NCBI RefSeq assembly: GCF_036898095.1
Contig: NC_090729.1
Coordinates: 77,762,643 to 77,826,642, forward strand
Reading direction: 5' to 3'
Length of the DNA: 64,000 nt
Source: Palaemon carinicauda
Lineage: Eukaryota > Arthropoda > Malacostraca > Decapoda > Palaemonidae
The notes under the pieces are model-generated. The model did not search any database and was not told where the DNA came from. It saw only the letters and a program-made list of their open reading frames with translations. Positions 9,890 through 22,940 of the stretch are shown here, in pieces. How positions within the stretch are numbered: position 1 is the first letter of the stretch; each line of letters starts with the position of its first letter. Both the position numbers and the translations under genes were made by a program.

Positions 9890-10972
9890 TCACCTCTCGA
9901 GGAGATGAACAGCGAAGACAGAGTTGCTTCTCCAGAACGTTGCGTCCATGACTTGCCTAACTGACATATTTTTCTGATATGCCAGTGAGGTAGCCCGTAC
10001 TTTCAACAGGGCTAAGTGTTCTTCCTCACATAAGAGGTGGGCTTCCCTAATAGTTTCCCTCAGGAAAAAGGACAAAGTGTTCTTTGACAGGGTTTTTTGA
10101 GGATCCTTCACTGAATACCATAACGAGTTGGATGCACCCCTCATGTTCTTAGTGTGGGCCAAATAAGCCTTGAGGGCCCTAACTGGGCAGAGGAGTCTTT
10201 CCTGCTCCTGACCCACTAGGTTCGTGAGGTTAGGGACCTCAAACGTCCTGGGCCAGGGTTTCGAAGGGTTCTCGTTCTTGGCGAGAAAGTCGAACCTTAA
10301 GGCACAAACCGCTCCATTTTGATTGAAGCCTACACGCTTCTCAATCGCCTGGACCTCGCTGACCCTTTTGGCAGTCGCTAGAGTCATAAAGAAGAGGGTT
10401 TTCTTTGTTTCATCTCGAAGAGAGGCTTGTGAGATAGGTTCAAATTTCTTGGAGCACAGAAACTTAAATATCACATCCAGGTTCCAAGATGGGGGTCTTA
10501 ATTGTACCTGTTTTGTCATCTCAAAAGACCTAATGAGGTCCTGCAAATCTTTATCTTGAGACAACTCTAGGCCTCTATGCCTAAAGACGGTTGAGAGCAT
10601 ACTCCTGTGTCCTTTGATGGTAGATACAGCCAGCTTAGCATCCTGTCTGAGGTACAATAAAAAGTATTCAATCTGGCTCAGAGAGGTAGTGGTCGAGGAA
10701 ATCTTGTGCCGCCTGCACCAAGCTCTAAAGGTCTCCCACTTAGACTGGTAGACTCTTTGTGACGAGATCCTTCTTGCTCTGGCAATAGTTTTCGCCGCTT
10801 GTGCCGAAAAACCTCGAGATCTAACGAGCTTCTCGACAGTCTGAAGGCAGTCAGTTTGAGAGAAAGGGGGTTTTGATGATATCTCTCGAAGTGGGGCTGT
10901 CTGAGAAGATCTGGACTTGCCGAGAGTCTTCTTGGGATGTCCATCACCATGCCCACCACTTCGGTGAACCAT
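9890..10972 (-). pseudogene. DIRS tyrosine recombinase, active site lost (copy B)
   Basis: Aligns end to end with the copy A recombinase: DCLQTVEKLVRSRGFS, RVYQSKWETFRAWC, IKGHRSMLSTVFRHRGLEL, LATAKRVSEVQA (first catalytic Arg) and ATFWRSNSVFA (Trp). Copy A has LKVRTHEVRAVATS; B has LKVRATS, so seven codons with the His-x-x-Arg motif are gone in frame. Immediately after SVFA the frame is disrupted (VHLLER then stop), so the nucleophilic Tyr of copy A (FYLKDV) is also missing. Recombinase activity is therefore not expected. Confidence 0.85.
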
Positions 10973-12740
10973 TCCCTTGCAGGCCAGAATGGAGCCACTA
11001 GGATCATTCGTCCCGAATCGAGGAGAGCGAATTTTCTGACGACCAGATTGATGATTTTGAACGGAGGAAACGCATACTGTACATGTCCATCCCCGTCCAA
11101 TCCATCAAGAAGGCGTCCACTGCTACCGCTTCCTCGTCCGGTACTAGGGAACAGTAGTTGGGGATCCTCTTGTTCAAGTTGGAGGAGAAAAGGTCTATTA
11201 CAGGTTTGCCCCACAACTTCCAGAGGCTCAGACAGACATGCGGGTTGAGAGTCCACGCTGTGGGAAGAACTTGTCCCTTCCTGCTGAGCATGTCTGCCTT
11301 GATGTTTCTTTGCCCTTAAACAAACCTCGTCAACAGCTGAGTCCTGTTCTCGCTCGCCCAAAGGAGAAGCTCTCTCGCTGTTCTGAACAGAGAAAGGGAG
11401 TGAGTTCCCCCTTGTTTCCTGATGTACGCGAGAGCTGTGGTGTTGTCTGAATTGATCTCCACAGTCTTCCCTGACACCGAGGTTCCGAAGGCCTTTAGTC
11501 CCAACAGAATTGCCATCAACTCCTTTCTGTTGATATGCCAACTGACCTGACTTTCTTCCCGAATGCCCGAGACCTCCTTGTTCCCTGTGTTGCTCCCCAG
11601 CCTGACTCTGATGCGTCTGAGAATAACACTAGGTCGGGGTTCTTCTTGTACAAGGAGATCCCTTCTCCTAACAGAGCTGGGTCCAGCCACCACATTGAAA
11701 GATCCTTGATCTCTGTGGGAATGGGAAAAGAAAAGGAGTCCTCCTGGGTCTTTCTTTTCCATACCTTTGCGAGGAAGTGTTGCAGAGGTCTTAGGTGCAG
11801 TCTCCCCAACGAGACAAACTGCTCTAGGGAGGATATAGTTCCCAGCAAACTCATCCACTCCTTCGCTGAGCATTCCTGCTTCTTTAAAAATCCTCTGACT
11901 TTCTCTTGGCGCCTGGTCTGCCTTTCCTGGGAGGGGTAAGCCTGAAAAAGAACTGAATTCAGAACTATCCCCAAATAGAGAATAGTCTGATTCGGTTCGG
12001 TCTGAGACTTCTCCCTGTTGATGATGAGTCCCAGGTCCTGAGTCATCGTATACGTCTTCTGTAGGTCCTCCAGACATTTTCCTTTCGACTGTGATCAGAT
12101 CAGCCAGTCGTCCAGATAGAAGGATACCCTTATCCCCTCCTGATGTAACCAGCCTACCACGTTCGCCATTAGCCTGGTGAAAACTTGAGGAGCCGTGCTG
12201 AGACCTAAGCAAAGTGCCCTGAATTGAAAGCACTTGCCCTGAATCACAAATCTCAGATATTTCCTTGAAGTCGGATGAATGGGGACGTGAAAATAAGCGT
12301 CCTGCAGGTCGAGAGATACCATCCAGTCGCCTGGACGAACTGCTGCCAGCACGGACTGGGTCGTCTCCATGGAGAACTTTGTTTTCTCCACGAAGGCGTT
12401 CAGAGCTGACATCTAGGACTGGTCTCCATCCACCCGAGTTCTTGGGAACCAGAAACAGGCGATTGTAAAAGCCTCGGGAGGTAAGGTCCCTAACTGGCTC
12501 TATTGCTCCCTTGACCAACATCTGGTCGACTAACTCCATAAGAGCCTCTTGTTTCCCCGTGTCGGCGTACTGAGCCACTAAGGCTAGGGGAGTGTCTGAG
12601 AGAGGAGGCTTCTTTAAAAAGGGGATCTTGTAACCTTCCTTGATGATCGAGAGGGACCAGGTGTCCGCCTCTCTCCTCTTCCAAGACTGCCAAAAACGAG
12701 ACAGTCTTGCCCCTACTGTTGTCTGGAGGACTTCCATCTC
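10678..12740 (-). pseudogene. DIRS RT-RNase H-methylase-like polyprotein, frameshifted (copy B)
   Basis: Domain order on the minus strand: the RT head at about 12740-12480 (TTVGARLSRFWQSWKRR, GFYNRLFLVPKNSGGWRPVL); the RT catalytic core at 12412-12095 (MVSLDLQDAYFHVP and SFYLDDWLI); the RT thumb and RNase H start at 12046-11516 (ILYLGIVLNSV, LVLFSDASESGWGAT); the distal RNase H in the frame ending 11316 (NRKELMAILLGLKAF, EINSDNTTALAYI); and the methylase-like block at 11291-10800 (VIDLFSSNLNKR, DAFLMDWTGMDMY, then FPPFKIINLVV and LVAPFWPAREWFTEV in another frame). Frame changes occur at each boundary, plus a stop after YLDDWLI. This is the same protein as in copy A, but non-functional. Confidence 0.85.
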
Positions 12741-14834
12741 ATTTCTTGGAACGGGGCCTAAACGCACCTCTGCTGGTCCTTGGCCCTGAATCTTGTCTTC
12801 TCCCCCCGAAATCTGCTCTCGAGGAAGCCCTACTCCGAAAGGGCTGCTGGAACTTCTTCTCTTCCTTCTTCAGAGGAGCAGGAGTAACAGGCAAAGGCTT
12901 TCTAGCAGACCGAGATAAAAGGTCCCGAGTAGCCTTTTGTGCCAAAGAAAGGGAGATATCTCTGACCAGAGCTTCGGGAAAGAGATGGTGCGACAGAGGG
13001 GCGTAAAGCAGCTCCGACTTCTGGGCAACAGTCACCGATCTAGAGATGAAGGAGCACAATAGGGCCCTCTTCTTCAAGACCCCTGCTGAGAAATGGGAAG
13101 CCAACTCATTAGCCCCATCCCTTAGAGCTTTGTCCATGCAGGACATGATACTCGTCAGATCCTTTGTGCCTTCCAGAAGTTCTGTCTTCCTGGCCAGAGT
13201 CCCGAGAGACCAGTCTAGGAAGCTAAAAACCTCGAAAATCCTGAAAATTCCCCTGATGAGGTGATCAAGCTCAGACATGGACCACATCACCTTGGCAGAG
13301 TTCAGTGCATGTCTTCTTGCCGAGTCCACAAGAGCAGAGAAGTCACCTTGGGAGGAGGCAGGCACTCCTAGACCCAAAGGTTCCCCTGTCTCATACCACA
13401 TACCATCCTTGGAAGCGAGCCAAGATGGTGGGAAAGAAAAGGTGGTCTTGACCGCTTGCCTCCGTTCCTTCATCCAATCACCCACCTTAGCGAGTGCTTT
13501 CCTGGCAGACATTGAAAGTTTCATTTTGATGAAGGCCGAATGCTTTGTAGCCTTCTTCCTGGTGAATTGTGACTGAGGAGAACGAGGCGCCAAAGGTTGG
13601 AATTCCTCCCCATATAGTTCTAAAAGGGAGAGAGACAGAACCTTATAGTCACTAGCAGAGTCAGTAGGTTTCTCTTCCTCTTCCGATACATCATCGAGGT
13701 CCTGATCAAGGTCAACATCTTGAAGAAGTGGGCTGTAAGCAGCCTGGCACCGAGAGCTGCTTGCGTCCTGGCGCCTAGAGAAGGAAGCGTCCTGGCGCCG
13801 AGCGCTGCTATCGTCCTGGTGGCGAGAAAAGGTATCATCCTGATGACGAGAAGCGGTATCGTCCTGACAAGGCAGGCTGCATTCGTCCTGATAATGTAGG
13901 CTGCATTCGGCCTGCTGCCTAAAACGCGAGGCGGAATCGCCCTGGCGTCGAGCCGATGAAGAGGGTGTGCGTTGTCGTACGGCCAACGAAGTGTGCAGAG
14001 GTTTCTTTGGAGAGATACTCTGTTCCCTCTTAGAAGACGATCTCTTAACGTTCTCGGCTACTCGAACCGGGAGAGGGAGAGCGAGACTGCACATCCCGGT
14101 CCCACCTTCTCTTCGTCGGTCTTGATTCGTATTGCCACTTGCGTCTGGGAGAAGGATCAGGTGAAGACACAAACGTATCCGACACGCCTTTTCTACGGCA
14201 GTCAAGAGCAGCCTGGGAGGTCGCAACAGGACTGTCTGAGGCGACGACTGACCGAGGATAAGCACCTCTCACCCCCTTTCGGCTTTCGACGTACCTTCTC
14301 CCTTGGTCCTGGGAGCTTGTTAGAGGTCTAGACCTAGGGGTAAGACAGGTTCGATCAGCCGCCACCTCCACTGCACTTTCACAAAGACTAATATCACTTT
14401 CACCCTTACCTTTAAAGGCCGCAAGTTGTAATTTAATGGCCTCCAACTCAGCAGCCATCCTGGCATACCGAGGGTCATCCGCAGTCGCAGATCCTGTAGA
14501 AGGGGCAGGAGTTACTACCTTCGGGAAAGGAACAACTTCCAAAGAGGTAACAATTAAAGGGTCAATAGATAAATCTAAACTAGCTTCACTAGCAGACTTT
14601 GACTTTGATTGAGCTCTCCTAACTCTATCGAGTTCTAGTTTGCACACACAGCGCTTCATAGCTAACCAATCATCTTCATTTAAACCCTCGCATCCCTTGC
14701 ACCTATTATTTAGTGCACATTCAAACCCCCTGCAACCCATACAAACTGTGTGAGGGTCAACCGACACTTTCGGTAACCTCACCTTGCATAGGCCTACATC
14801 ACTCGCACACACACGAATATGAAGTTTTTCACTC
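12739..14834 (-). pseudogene. DIRS gag, one frameshift (copy B)
   Basis: Gag starting MSEKLHIRVCASDVGLC. The Cys-rich head (Cys pairs in VDPHTVCMGC and ALNNRCKGCEG) matches copy A and probably binds zinc or nucleic acid. An acidic/Ser-rich middle follows, with a degenerate nine-residue repeat (RRQDASFS-like, 13740-13950). The conserved core is next: GDWMKERRQ, MWYETGEPLGLGVPASSQGD, SELDHLIRGIFRIFEVFSFL, SCMDKALRDGANELASHFSA. A basic RGG-like tail ends at 12739. A single frameshift near 14050-14080 separates the head frame (to 14045) from the body frame. The start at 14834 is chosen because it aligns with the copy A start and lies about 150 bases from the terminal repeat. Confidence 0.8.
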
Positions 14835-14984
14835 ATGATAAACAAAGCAAAAAATACAAAAATAATAACAAAACACAATTGCCAAATCCCAAAACAGTGT
14901 ACTTCACCAAACGAAGTCCAAAACAGCGATGTAGGGAAAGCAATTCGAAAAACTCTTAAAGGCGGACCAACGATGTTGTCGATC

Positions 14985-15176
14985 TGGCCGGCAGAGTTAA
15001 TCTGAAGAACAGAAAACGGGAATGATTCCAGGTACCACCCTGTAAGGGTTGTTAACCACCTAACCGCACAACCACCACAAGGCGGTTGCCGCGATTTTAG
15101 AATAAATTCTGCCGGAAGTCAGAGACTTAAGCTATATATATATATATAACTGCCAGATAAGTACTATTCATAAAAT
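14985..15176 (-). repeat. Left inverted terminal repeat, copy B
   Basis: Inverted partner of 9060-9262. The outer end reads CTGCCAGATAAGTACTATTC, then ATAAAAT, into flanking DNA. Confidence 0.87.
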
Positions 15177-18100
15177 GAAGTTATTAAAACTATCCAATTT
15201 GTAATTGTTATTCAAGGTAGCTTCTTTTGTTTCCCTGTCTGCTTGTTCATTTTGCAAATTACTGTACCAAAGAACAGTTTTGTGGTGACAGGATCCTTAA
15301 AAGAGCCACTCTAAAGCTTTCTAAACTATGTACAGGCTATCAAAAATTATGTGCATCAAATGCACTTTTGGAATAATATTGACAAAATCGTTTTCAAGAG
15401 GTTAGAAATAATGCTGTTACTTATGCCATAATTACAGAGGCACAGTCATATAAGTTAGTTAAATATAAATCATCATTATGGACTACATATACCCCATCCA
15501 CTGCCATTTTTTATTTACTTTGAACTATCATTATAATCATACACATGATCTTTGTGAAGGATTTTGAGCATAAGGATATTTCAGAAAAATGTCATCCACT
15601 TTATCATCCCCTGATGTTTAAAGGTTTTGATCATATCAAGGTGTGAAAAGAGATTGGAAATTACACGATAAAAAGTATTGTAGCTGGGGATGAGAAAACA
15701 CAGCAAACAACATTCAGCACACTCTTAGTATGCAACATTAGGTACAGCTGTAGGCAATGACAATGCCCCTCAATTAGATAACCTACTGTATTTATAGTCT
15801 TGCAACTTCAGTACAGTACAACATTACACTATGATAGATGGTATTACACTAGACTCAACCACTTTCAAATTTAAGGATAATGATACTAAAAAATGACAAA
15901 TGTTGACTATATTGATATAATAATTAAGAAACTACAAAATCTATTTACACTAATTGCCTACTATCTTACATAAGTTAATTACATAATGAAATGCACTTGA
16001 TTCAAAACATTTCATGATTGTTATAAAAGATTTGAGATCTACCTCAAAGAGACTGCGAATCATGGTTGAAACAAAGTTATAAACTATCAATACGAAGGCA
16101 GGAAATTTGTGTTATATGAACATACAATATAAAAAATAATTGAAAAAAAGACATGATGCCTTCACTTCATGCACAAAACTGACAAGGAAAAGACATAATG
16201 AAAATGCAAAACATAAGACAGGTGACTGATATGTGATGTTACATTCCATCACAGACTGTTAAAGTGCAAGCAATTTACCTAAAAAACTGACTAACGGATG
16301 CAGAGTTACTTGCAAAATCAACAGTGAATAAGAGAACATAATTTCCTTTTATGAATCTATGCAAATGTGTCACTTACATTTTTAAAGTGTTTTCTCTAAG
16401 CAATATATTTGTAATTCTTTGTTATAATTATGTACAAAACAACTATAAATATCATATCTATCTAAATTGTTGTGAGCACCTTTAACATACAAATTTAAAT
16501 AAAATTTCAACATTCCCTCGCTTTACCTAACAAAATAATTTTTTTGAAAGTAAATATCATGTCATCTAGGAAAAACACTTATTAAATTCATCAGCTCCAT
16601 GACAAATTCTTAATAAAAAAAAGTTCTGTTTAAAAAATATTACCTGTCATCAAAGTAAATGATAGAAGGAAATTAATTACATTTGAAAATGTGACCAAAA
16701 TGGGATTTTATTGTATAATACTTATATTGCAAAAAAACACTATCACTAATAAAACACAATCTGTATAAAATAAAATGATAATGCCGAATCTATTAATTTA
16801 AATGCAGAACTGGTCATTTTTATTGATACCTTCCAAAAAGAATAATCACAAAACTAGCTGCATAAGGCCATACTTAACCGGATCATACAAAGGCATTCTG
16901 AAACTTGCAAATCTTATAAATATAAAATGTGAATGTTTCATCCTAGAACCTACTCTTCTTCAACTTAACAAAAAAAATATATAAATAAATTTCATGAGTA
17001 AAACAATGACTCAATCATTCCTTGTACTCTTAAAGCTATGATTGCTAGTTGAATCTGGAATGGTCTATTATCTATAAAAATCATATTAACATACTGATTT
17101 GAAATGCACCATTGTTCATATACTGTATGTACCTATGGTTTTAAGGAGCAGCTTTTACTATTAACTCTCAAAAATTTTCATAAAAAACGAGTAGCACTTT
17201 CAATATTCACATTCTTACCAAACAGGCTATCTTTCATATTCCTCTATTATTAACACACAAACAGAAAATAATCATCAAAGTTATTGCTAACCCCTTCACA
17301 AAACTATCTTTAATGGTAAATTGACTGCCATGAAATTAGATCCCTAATGCAAGAGGTTACAGGCAACGAGTTTTAAGACGGACTAAGACTGAGGTTACAT
17401 AAAAACAACAAGCATTAGACTTTAGTCCTTTAACATGGAGAGATTCATGGTAGGCATTCATTCAGGAATGACAGAATTGTGAGTAGTTACAGAAAAAAAG
17501 GAGTTACTGTATAACCAACGCACCGGACTTCAGAGGTCAATGAACAATTGAAAAGGATCACATATTTCTAGTGCAATCAAGGAATTTCCTAAAAATAAAT
17601 TGTTTTATTTTACCTACATTCTATACATGAATGGTTCTACAGTTAGACATTATACTAACTATTGAAGCCTGTAACAGCCAAAAAAAAAATGTTCTTAAAT
17701 TGCACTTTAATATGCAATAGTCATTCCACTAAATTGTCCCAACTTCTTTAAGCAAGTGCGGCTTTCCCAAAAAACACTGGTCTAGTATGTGACTTGCCAA
17801 AATAATAAGGGGAGAACAATTCATAAAATAGAAGAGGTAGAATAGGAACCCAAATTATGATTCATTTGAAAAAATATTATCCAGCATAGAATTAATGAAT
17901 GCTTTAAAATTAAAGATGCAATTACTAAGGAGAGACTACTCAAAAGATGTTGGACAGAAAAGCAGGAAAAGGAAGAATATGAAAACAGGAGTTAAAGATT
18001 CCTATAACTGGCATTGTTCTTCTATAGTAAGGGAATATTCGGCATGGGGATGACTTTATACTACTTTCTTGTACAGTATGATTCATCAAGGATGTGAAAC

Positions 18101-20287
18101 CTGCTTTAAATAAACAAACTTTTTTCTTTTAATAAAAGGAATGCCAGTTAAAACCTAAAATAAAAATGGTAGAATATGATAAATGGAAACCACTGATTAA
18201 TCACAAGAAGGAATAACTTCACTGGGGCATATTTCACAACAGCCATTATGTTCTGTAAACTCGCAGAAATAGGGGCAACTATCGTCCCCAACTATCATGC
18301 ATATTTATCAGAGGTTGCACCATTTACTACTAACCACAGTAATAACAATTAAAATGAAGTATTTATGTAAAAAAATTATTTGTTATCCTGGTCCATTAAG
18401 ATATACAGCACATTTAAAGTATTGAAAATTCCTAAAAGCAATAAAATACTGTACTACCCAGAAAACTATCCGAGTTCACCGATGATTTCTCAAGTTCTTG
18501 TTCTTTTAATGAACCAGCAATAATATTGCACACTTAATTCTGAAAAGATTCACATCCAAACCATCATAATGAACACAATGATATGAGATCATTGTAAGGT
18601 ATAATGGTATATAAAACAGTCTACAAATTCTAAAGAAAGTCTTACATTAAAGAAGGTTATTTTAGAATCTCTCTCAAAATAAAATAAAGAAAAAAAATGC
18701 ATAATCGATAGAGTAGAAATGCAACATTTTATTAAATAAATATCAGAAAGTACTGCAACATATTCTATTGATAAAAACTTTCCTTTTGACAATAATACAT
18801 AACAGGAAGATATATCACAAACATAAAATATCAATATTCTATTGTGGATACATTAAATGCTTATTTAAAACCTTGAGAAATCTTCAATGAAACCAAAAAA
18901 ACATATTTGTGATGAATTTTAAGTGGTCTTTCAATCTTAGTATACATGGCTGAGTTACAAAATTATTCATGTTTCCTACACTGTTTTGAATAAAAACACA
19001 TTAATGGGAAAAACAGTACTAACTACGAGGTAACATGTCTTCCAATAAATACCAAAAAATTTCAATAATATAACCAAAGTGCAATTTTCTTTTACCTCGA
19101 GAAATATTTACGATAACCTTTACCCAACACATATATACTGATAATTTAAATGGTAAACCATTTGACAAAATTTCTCATTGCTATCTGGTACTTCCAATAT
19201 GTGATTAACAGCCAAGAAAAATCAGATGGTACTAACTTTACAACATTACAATCCAGACTGTCTGTACATTAATCTACATTTACACAGCAATACTGAATTA
19301 AATGCAATGAACCAATTTCTAGAAAAAAAAAATAAATGCTATATTAATTAGGTAACACTGCAATAATTGGAATTCTACACATACAGGTTGAGCATCATTC
19401 AAAAGGATATCAGTATGTTAAATACTAAAATAATACTCATAAATAGCTGTGCAAATCAATGCAACTGCAAAACCTGAGGTAATGTTGAGGCTAGTAATAA
19501 TATTTGGCAACTGGGCCATAAGGCAAAATGACATGTCACAGTGCTCAATAATGAAAAAACAATTTAGCACTTTCCTACATTACTTAAAATAGTTCATGAT
19601 CAGACACCAGAGGATTCTGCATAATCTGTGATGGTAGTTTGAAGTATATAACAATGTTATTTATTGCATACATGTATATATATTTACTCAATAAACTGCA
19701 TTCTATTAGATAGTGACTAGCACAAAATGCTTAGGGGTTACAGTACTGCTAAAGTGCAGCCCTCTATTTAAAATTTTTAACCTTCCTATAAAACACCATC
19801 TGTTAAACCAATCCCCTCAAGAGAAAACTAGTTTTGCATCAAACCTGACACTGTGTGTTAACACATCACTGCACTTTAATATACCTTCAAGAAATATAAC
19901 ACATATCGAAGTACATCTCATATAATTTGGCAAATTACCAAACGAAAAAGCAGATTTAAATAACCTTAAGCAGTATCATCATCATTGTATCAAGAAGACT
20001 GTGGAAGACAACTTCATTATACATAATGAAACAGGGATAACAAAAATGCTATTAAATGCACCATTCATCTAACACTGTCTTGGCCACAAAACTGGAATGT
20101 ACTTTATTCACAGATAGCATACTGGGATAAAGTGATATAAAGAAAATAAATAACACCAGAGTTTTTTGATAATTTCCTTGGGACATTTATGCGTATTGAA
20201 CACAAAATGATGGTTGAACCTATTAAACAGATTCCTTTAAGCACCATATCTGGCGAGAGATAATGCAACATAACAATCAAAAGCTTG
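15177..20287. other. Gene-free AT-rich region, possible long 3' UTR of the host gene
   Basis: Five kilobases with no frame longer than about 80 codons and no recognisable transposon. Base composition is strongly AT-biased and unlike the neighbouring DIRS elements. It lies directly downstream of the stop codon of the host exon (20288). An AATAAA on the minus strand at 20108-20103 is the nearest candidate poly(A) signal; several others lie further down. How much of this is transcribed cannot be told from sequence. Confidence 0.5.
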
Positions 20288-21594
20288 TTAACATTCTTTC
20301 TCAAAAACTTCTTCCCCACTGTCAAGAGGTGAAAAGTTTTCTGCACATGAGTCACTAAGGGACAGCCTCCCTCCACACAATTCAGAACCCTCACTCGATC
20401 CACTATCACACAAAGGTTTACCTACAAAAGAATCTAAAGGGTCTGTTTTTCTTAACTTATTAACTCTTGGACTTTTTCCCACACCCAGCTGCTGATTCTG
20501 TTGCTGTGATCGCAGTAAATGCCGTTGCTGAAGAGACACACAAGTACGTATACGAGGTGAAGGCTTGGATGCTCGGAAGGAGAATCCCTTTGGAGGTAAG
20601 GCCCTCTTACTTTGTCTTGACTGTTTGGAAAGTTCACTACTGGGATCTTTGTTACATTCTTCTCCTGCCTGAGGTTTTTGAGAATCTATCTGTGTTTTCT
20701 TGGAAGACGTAGGTGGAGCCTGAATGCGTGGGATACGAGTTGGAGAGCCTGATTTGGTTGCACATTTGCTGACTTTGGGTTTACTAGTGGTTCTTCTACT
20801 GGACCCTTGTATCTTATCAACCAAGTTTGAACATACACTACCTGCAACCCCTGAATTACACTTATTATTGTCCTTTACTCTGAGCTGAGGAGAAGGAGTA
20901 CGACTGGAAGTGGAATTTCCTTGCCAAGTATGCATTGGTTTAAGTTTGACATTGCTTGTAAAATTCCCATCAATCACTTTACTTCTTGCCGAGTGCCATG
21001 GTTTCTGTTTGTTTGTACTACTGGAGGAGTTGATTTTGCTATAGCTTGTACTGGAAGCACTTCTATTAGCTGGGATAGGTGTTGTGGCAGGTTGCTTCAT
21101 TCCTGAGTTGGGACTAATATTCTTGTTGAGCTGACGAATTACAGCTTTGACACTACAAATGCTGCTGGTATCTACACCATTGTCACTGGCAAAATTTTTT
21201 TCCACGAAGCTAGCATTAGCCGAGTCAATCTTAGATGTTCTAGGGTTGGCTGTATTAACACTGGCTATCTTTGAAGTTCTACTCTCATCTTTTTTACTCT
21301 TATAATGAATATATTTTTCTAGATTATTAGGAACAGCACCAACATCTTTACCCACATTAGACAGAAAAAATGAACTACTGGGGTCATTTTCTTTTGGCCC
21401 ACTACAGGCACCTAGGATATCCTGTGATCCAAGATCTGAATGAGATGTGGAAAAGTCACACAAGAATTCAAATTCCTGCAGGGCAGCTTTTTCTTTTTCG
21501 CCATACCTTAGAAACAAATCCTCACGACCAATCACAGTGGGACGGGGTGCAGATGCTCCAAGGATGATGCGATCACCACCGTTACGATGTGATG
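20288..21594 (-). CDS. Terminal coding exon of an unrecognised host gene (Ser/Pro/Lys-rich)
   Basis: A ~434-residue open frame ending TAA at 20288. The exon start is set by a good splice acceptor: minus-strand pyrimidine-rich TTTGTCTTACAG ends at 21595, so the exon begins in mid-codon before SHRNGG (phase 1). The N-terminal part looks folded (GREDLFLRYGEKEKAALQEF). The rest is low-complexity and disordered, rich in Ser, Thr, Pro and Lys, with a Gln-rich patch (LLRSQQQNQQL) and an acidic tail. Two [ST]-x-I-P motifs, TPIP and PTRIPR, sit in basic context and resemble EB1-binding motifs of microtubule plus-end proteins, so a cytoskeletal role is possible but unproven. It has no transposon hallmarks. 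Upstream exons were not found, and the family is not recognised. Confidence 0.7.
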
Positions 21595-22429
21595 CTGTAA
21601 GACAAAGTAAGAATACTTGTATGGTCACAATTTTTTTTTTTTGTTAATAGTATACAATGATTAAATTCCAACATCAAAATAAAAATTAACAGCTCATTAT
21701 CAGATTATTTCTCTCAACATGAATGTGTGAGCCTTGTGTAATCACTTAGTCATTGGTAAATACCTAACTTCTAAATGTTATAAGAGCACAAAAAATAAAG
21801 GTAAGCAATGGTGAAGGGAAAACATTCACAAAAATATACAGTATAAAGTTTATGGAAGTAAGAAATAAAAGTTGAAAATCATCAATCCATTTTAGCAGTG
21901 CAACAAGATCATTGAGCTAGAATACTCATCTCTAATAGGGCTGACCTTGGTGGTTTCTTTTTAATAGCAAAATTCTAATATATCTCAGAATTTTTTAAAA
22001 GCTAGATACTTGGAAAAATAAAAATAAAAAATAGGATTCTCATGGCATTTCTCTGACAATTTCTAAAAAAAAAAAAAAATTAAGTTTTGTCATTAACATA
22101 AAATATCGTCAATTGTTGTTGTAGAATGATATTTTCTGTATAAAGGCACAGGGTTATAAAGGTTATTCATAAAATATATGTAGGTAAAATGGGTGTTACC
22201 TATTCCAAGAGCAGTTCAATATTCCAAGAAGAGTTAAAATTACAGTACTTTACTTTGGTAAGAAAAAGTTTAATGTTCTAATTTCCTGTAACCAAATTCA
22301 TTTAATAACATCTTCTATTTGTGAAAGATGATATGTTATAAGGATGCTAAATAATCACTGACAGGAATGGTTACAAATTTTACATGTTTATGGGAACTGC
22401 AGCTTTGATTTTATCAGCATCTTCACTTT
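21595..22429 (-). other. Intron (3' part) of the host gene
   Basis: AT-rich, ORF-free sequence immediately upstream of the splice acceptor at 21595. If upstream exons lie beyond copy A, then the LINE fragment and copy A at 22430-29443 are intronic insertions. Confidence 0.5.
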
Positions 22430-22875
22430 ATTATAATTATAATCATCATCATCATCATCATTATTATTATTATTAGTATTATTAGCTAAGAAATATCCCT
22501 AGTTAGAAAAGTAGGATGCTCCAACAGGGAAAATAGCACAATGAGGAAAAGAAATAAGGCAATTTATAAATTATATGTAAAGTGATGGATAAATAAAAAA
22601 TATCTTAAGATCAGTAACAACATTAAAATTGATATGTAATATATAAAATAGGAAGAGGGAGACTTGTAGACTTAGTCTGTTCAACATAAAATCATTTGCT
22701 GTAAGTTGGAACTTCTGAAGTTCCACCGATTCAACTGCCTGGTAAGGAAGAAACTTCTAGAATCTGTGTAGTATTGAGCCTTGGGATGGAGAAGGCAAGG
22801 CTGTTAGAACTAACTGCATACCTAGTACTATACACAGGATGGTACAGTCTGGAAAGATCTGAATGCCAATGATTT
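22430..22875 (-). mobile_element. CR1-like LINE, 3' end fragment
   Basis: Minus-strand copy of the 3' end of the LINE at 59025-62812. It begins at a tail of ATC/TTA repeats (22436-22480), then carries the complement of the 3' UTR block that precedes the (TAA)n tail at 62640-62745. It continues with CTTCTGAAGTTCCACCGATT and TGTGTAGTATTGAGCCT, the complemented C-terminal coding end. 5'-truncated, as is usual for LINE copies. Confidence 0.75.
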
Positions 22876-22940
22876 TCCCTATTAAGGGTGTTCTAAATTT
22901 CTCAAGGCTTTCCTACAATGAGGAACAGCATTTGTACAAT

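Larger units (their letters stand above)
9059..15176 (-). mobile_element. DIRS retrotransposon copy B, full span, inactive
   Basis: A leftward DIRS element of about 6.1 kb. Its ends carry a distinct motif (TTATGATAAAACAAAG...CTTACCTGGCAGTTATATA). Terminal repeats lie at 9060-9262 and 14985-15176, and the ICR at 9295-9395. Gag, RT-RNase H-methylase-like and YR are all recognisable but carry frameshifts, and YR has lost HxxR and its Tyr. Copy B is related to copy A in protein sequence but not in terminal repeat sequence, so it is a separate family. Its 3' end touches the 3' end of copy C with no spacer. Confidence 0.9.

Noticed and set aside
16802..19925. Small ORFs (60-80 codons) in the AT-rich region as genes
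   Set aside because: No domain, no codon bias, no splice context. Expected by chance in this length.
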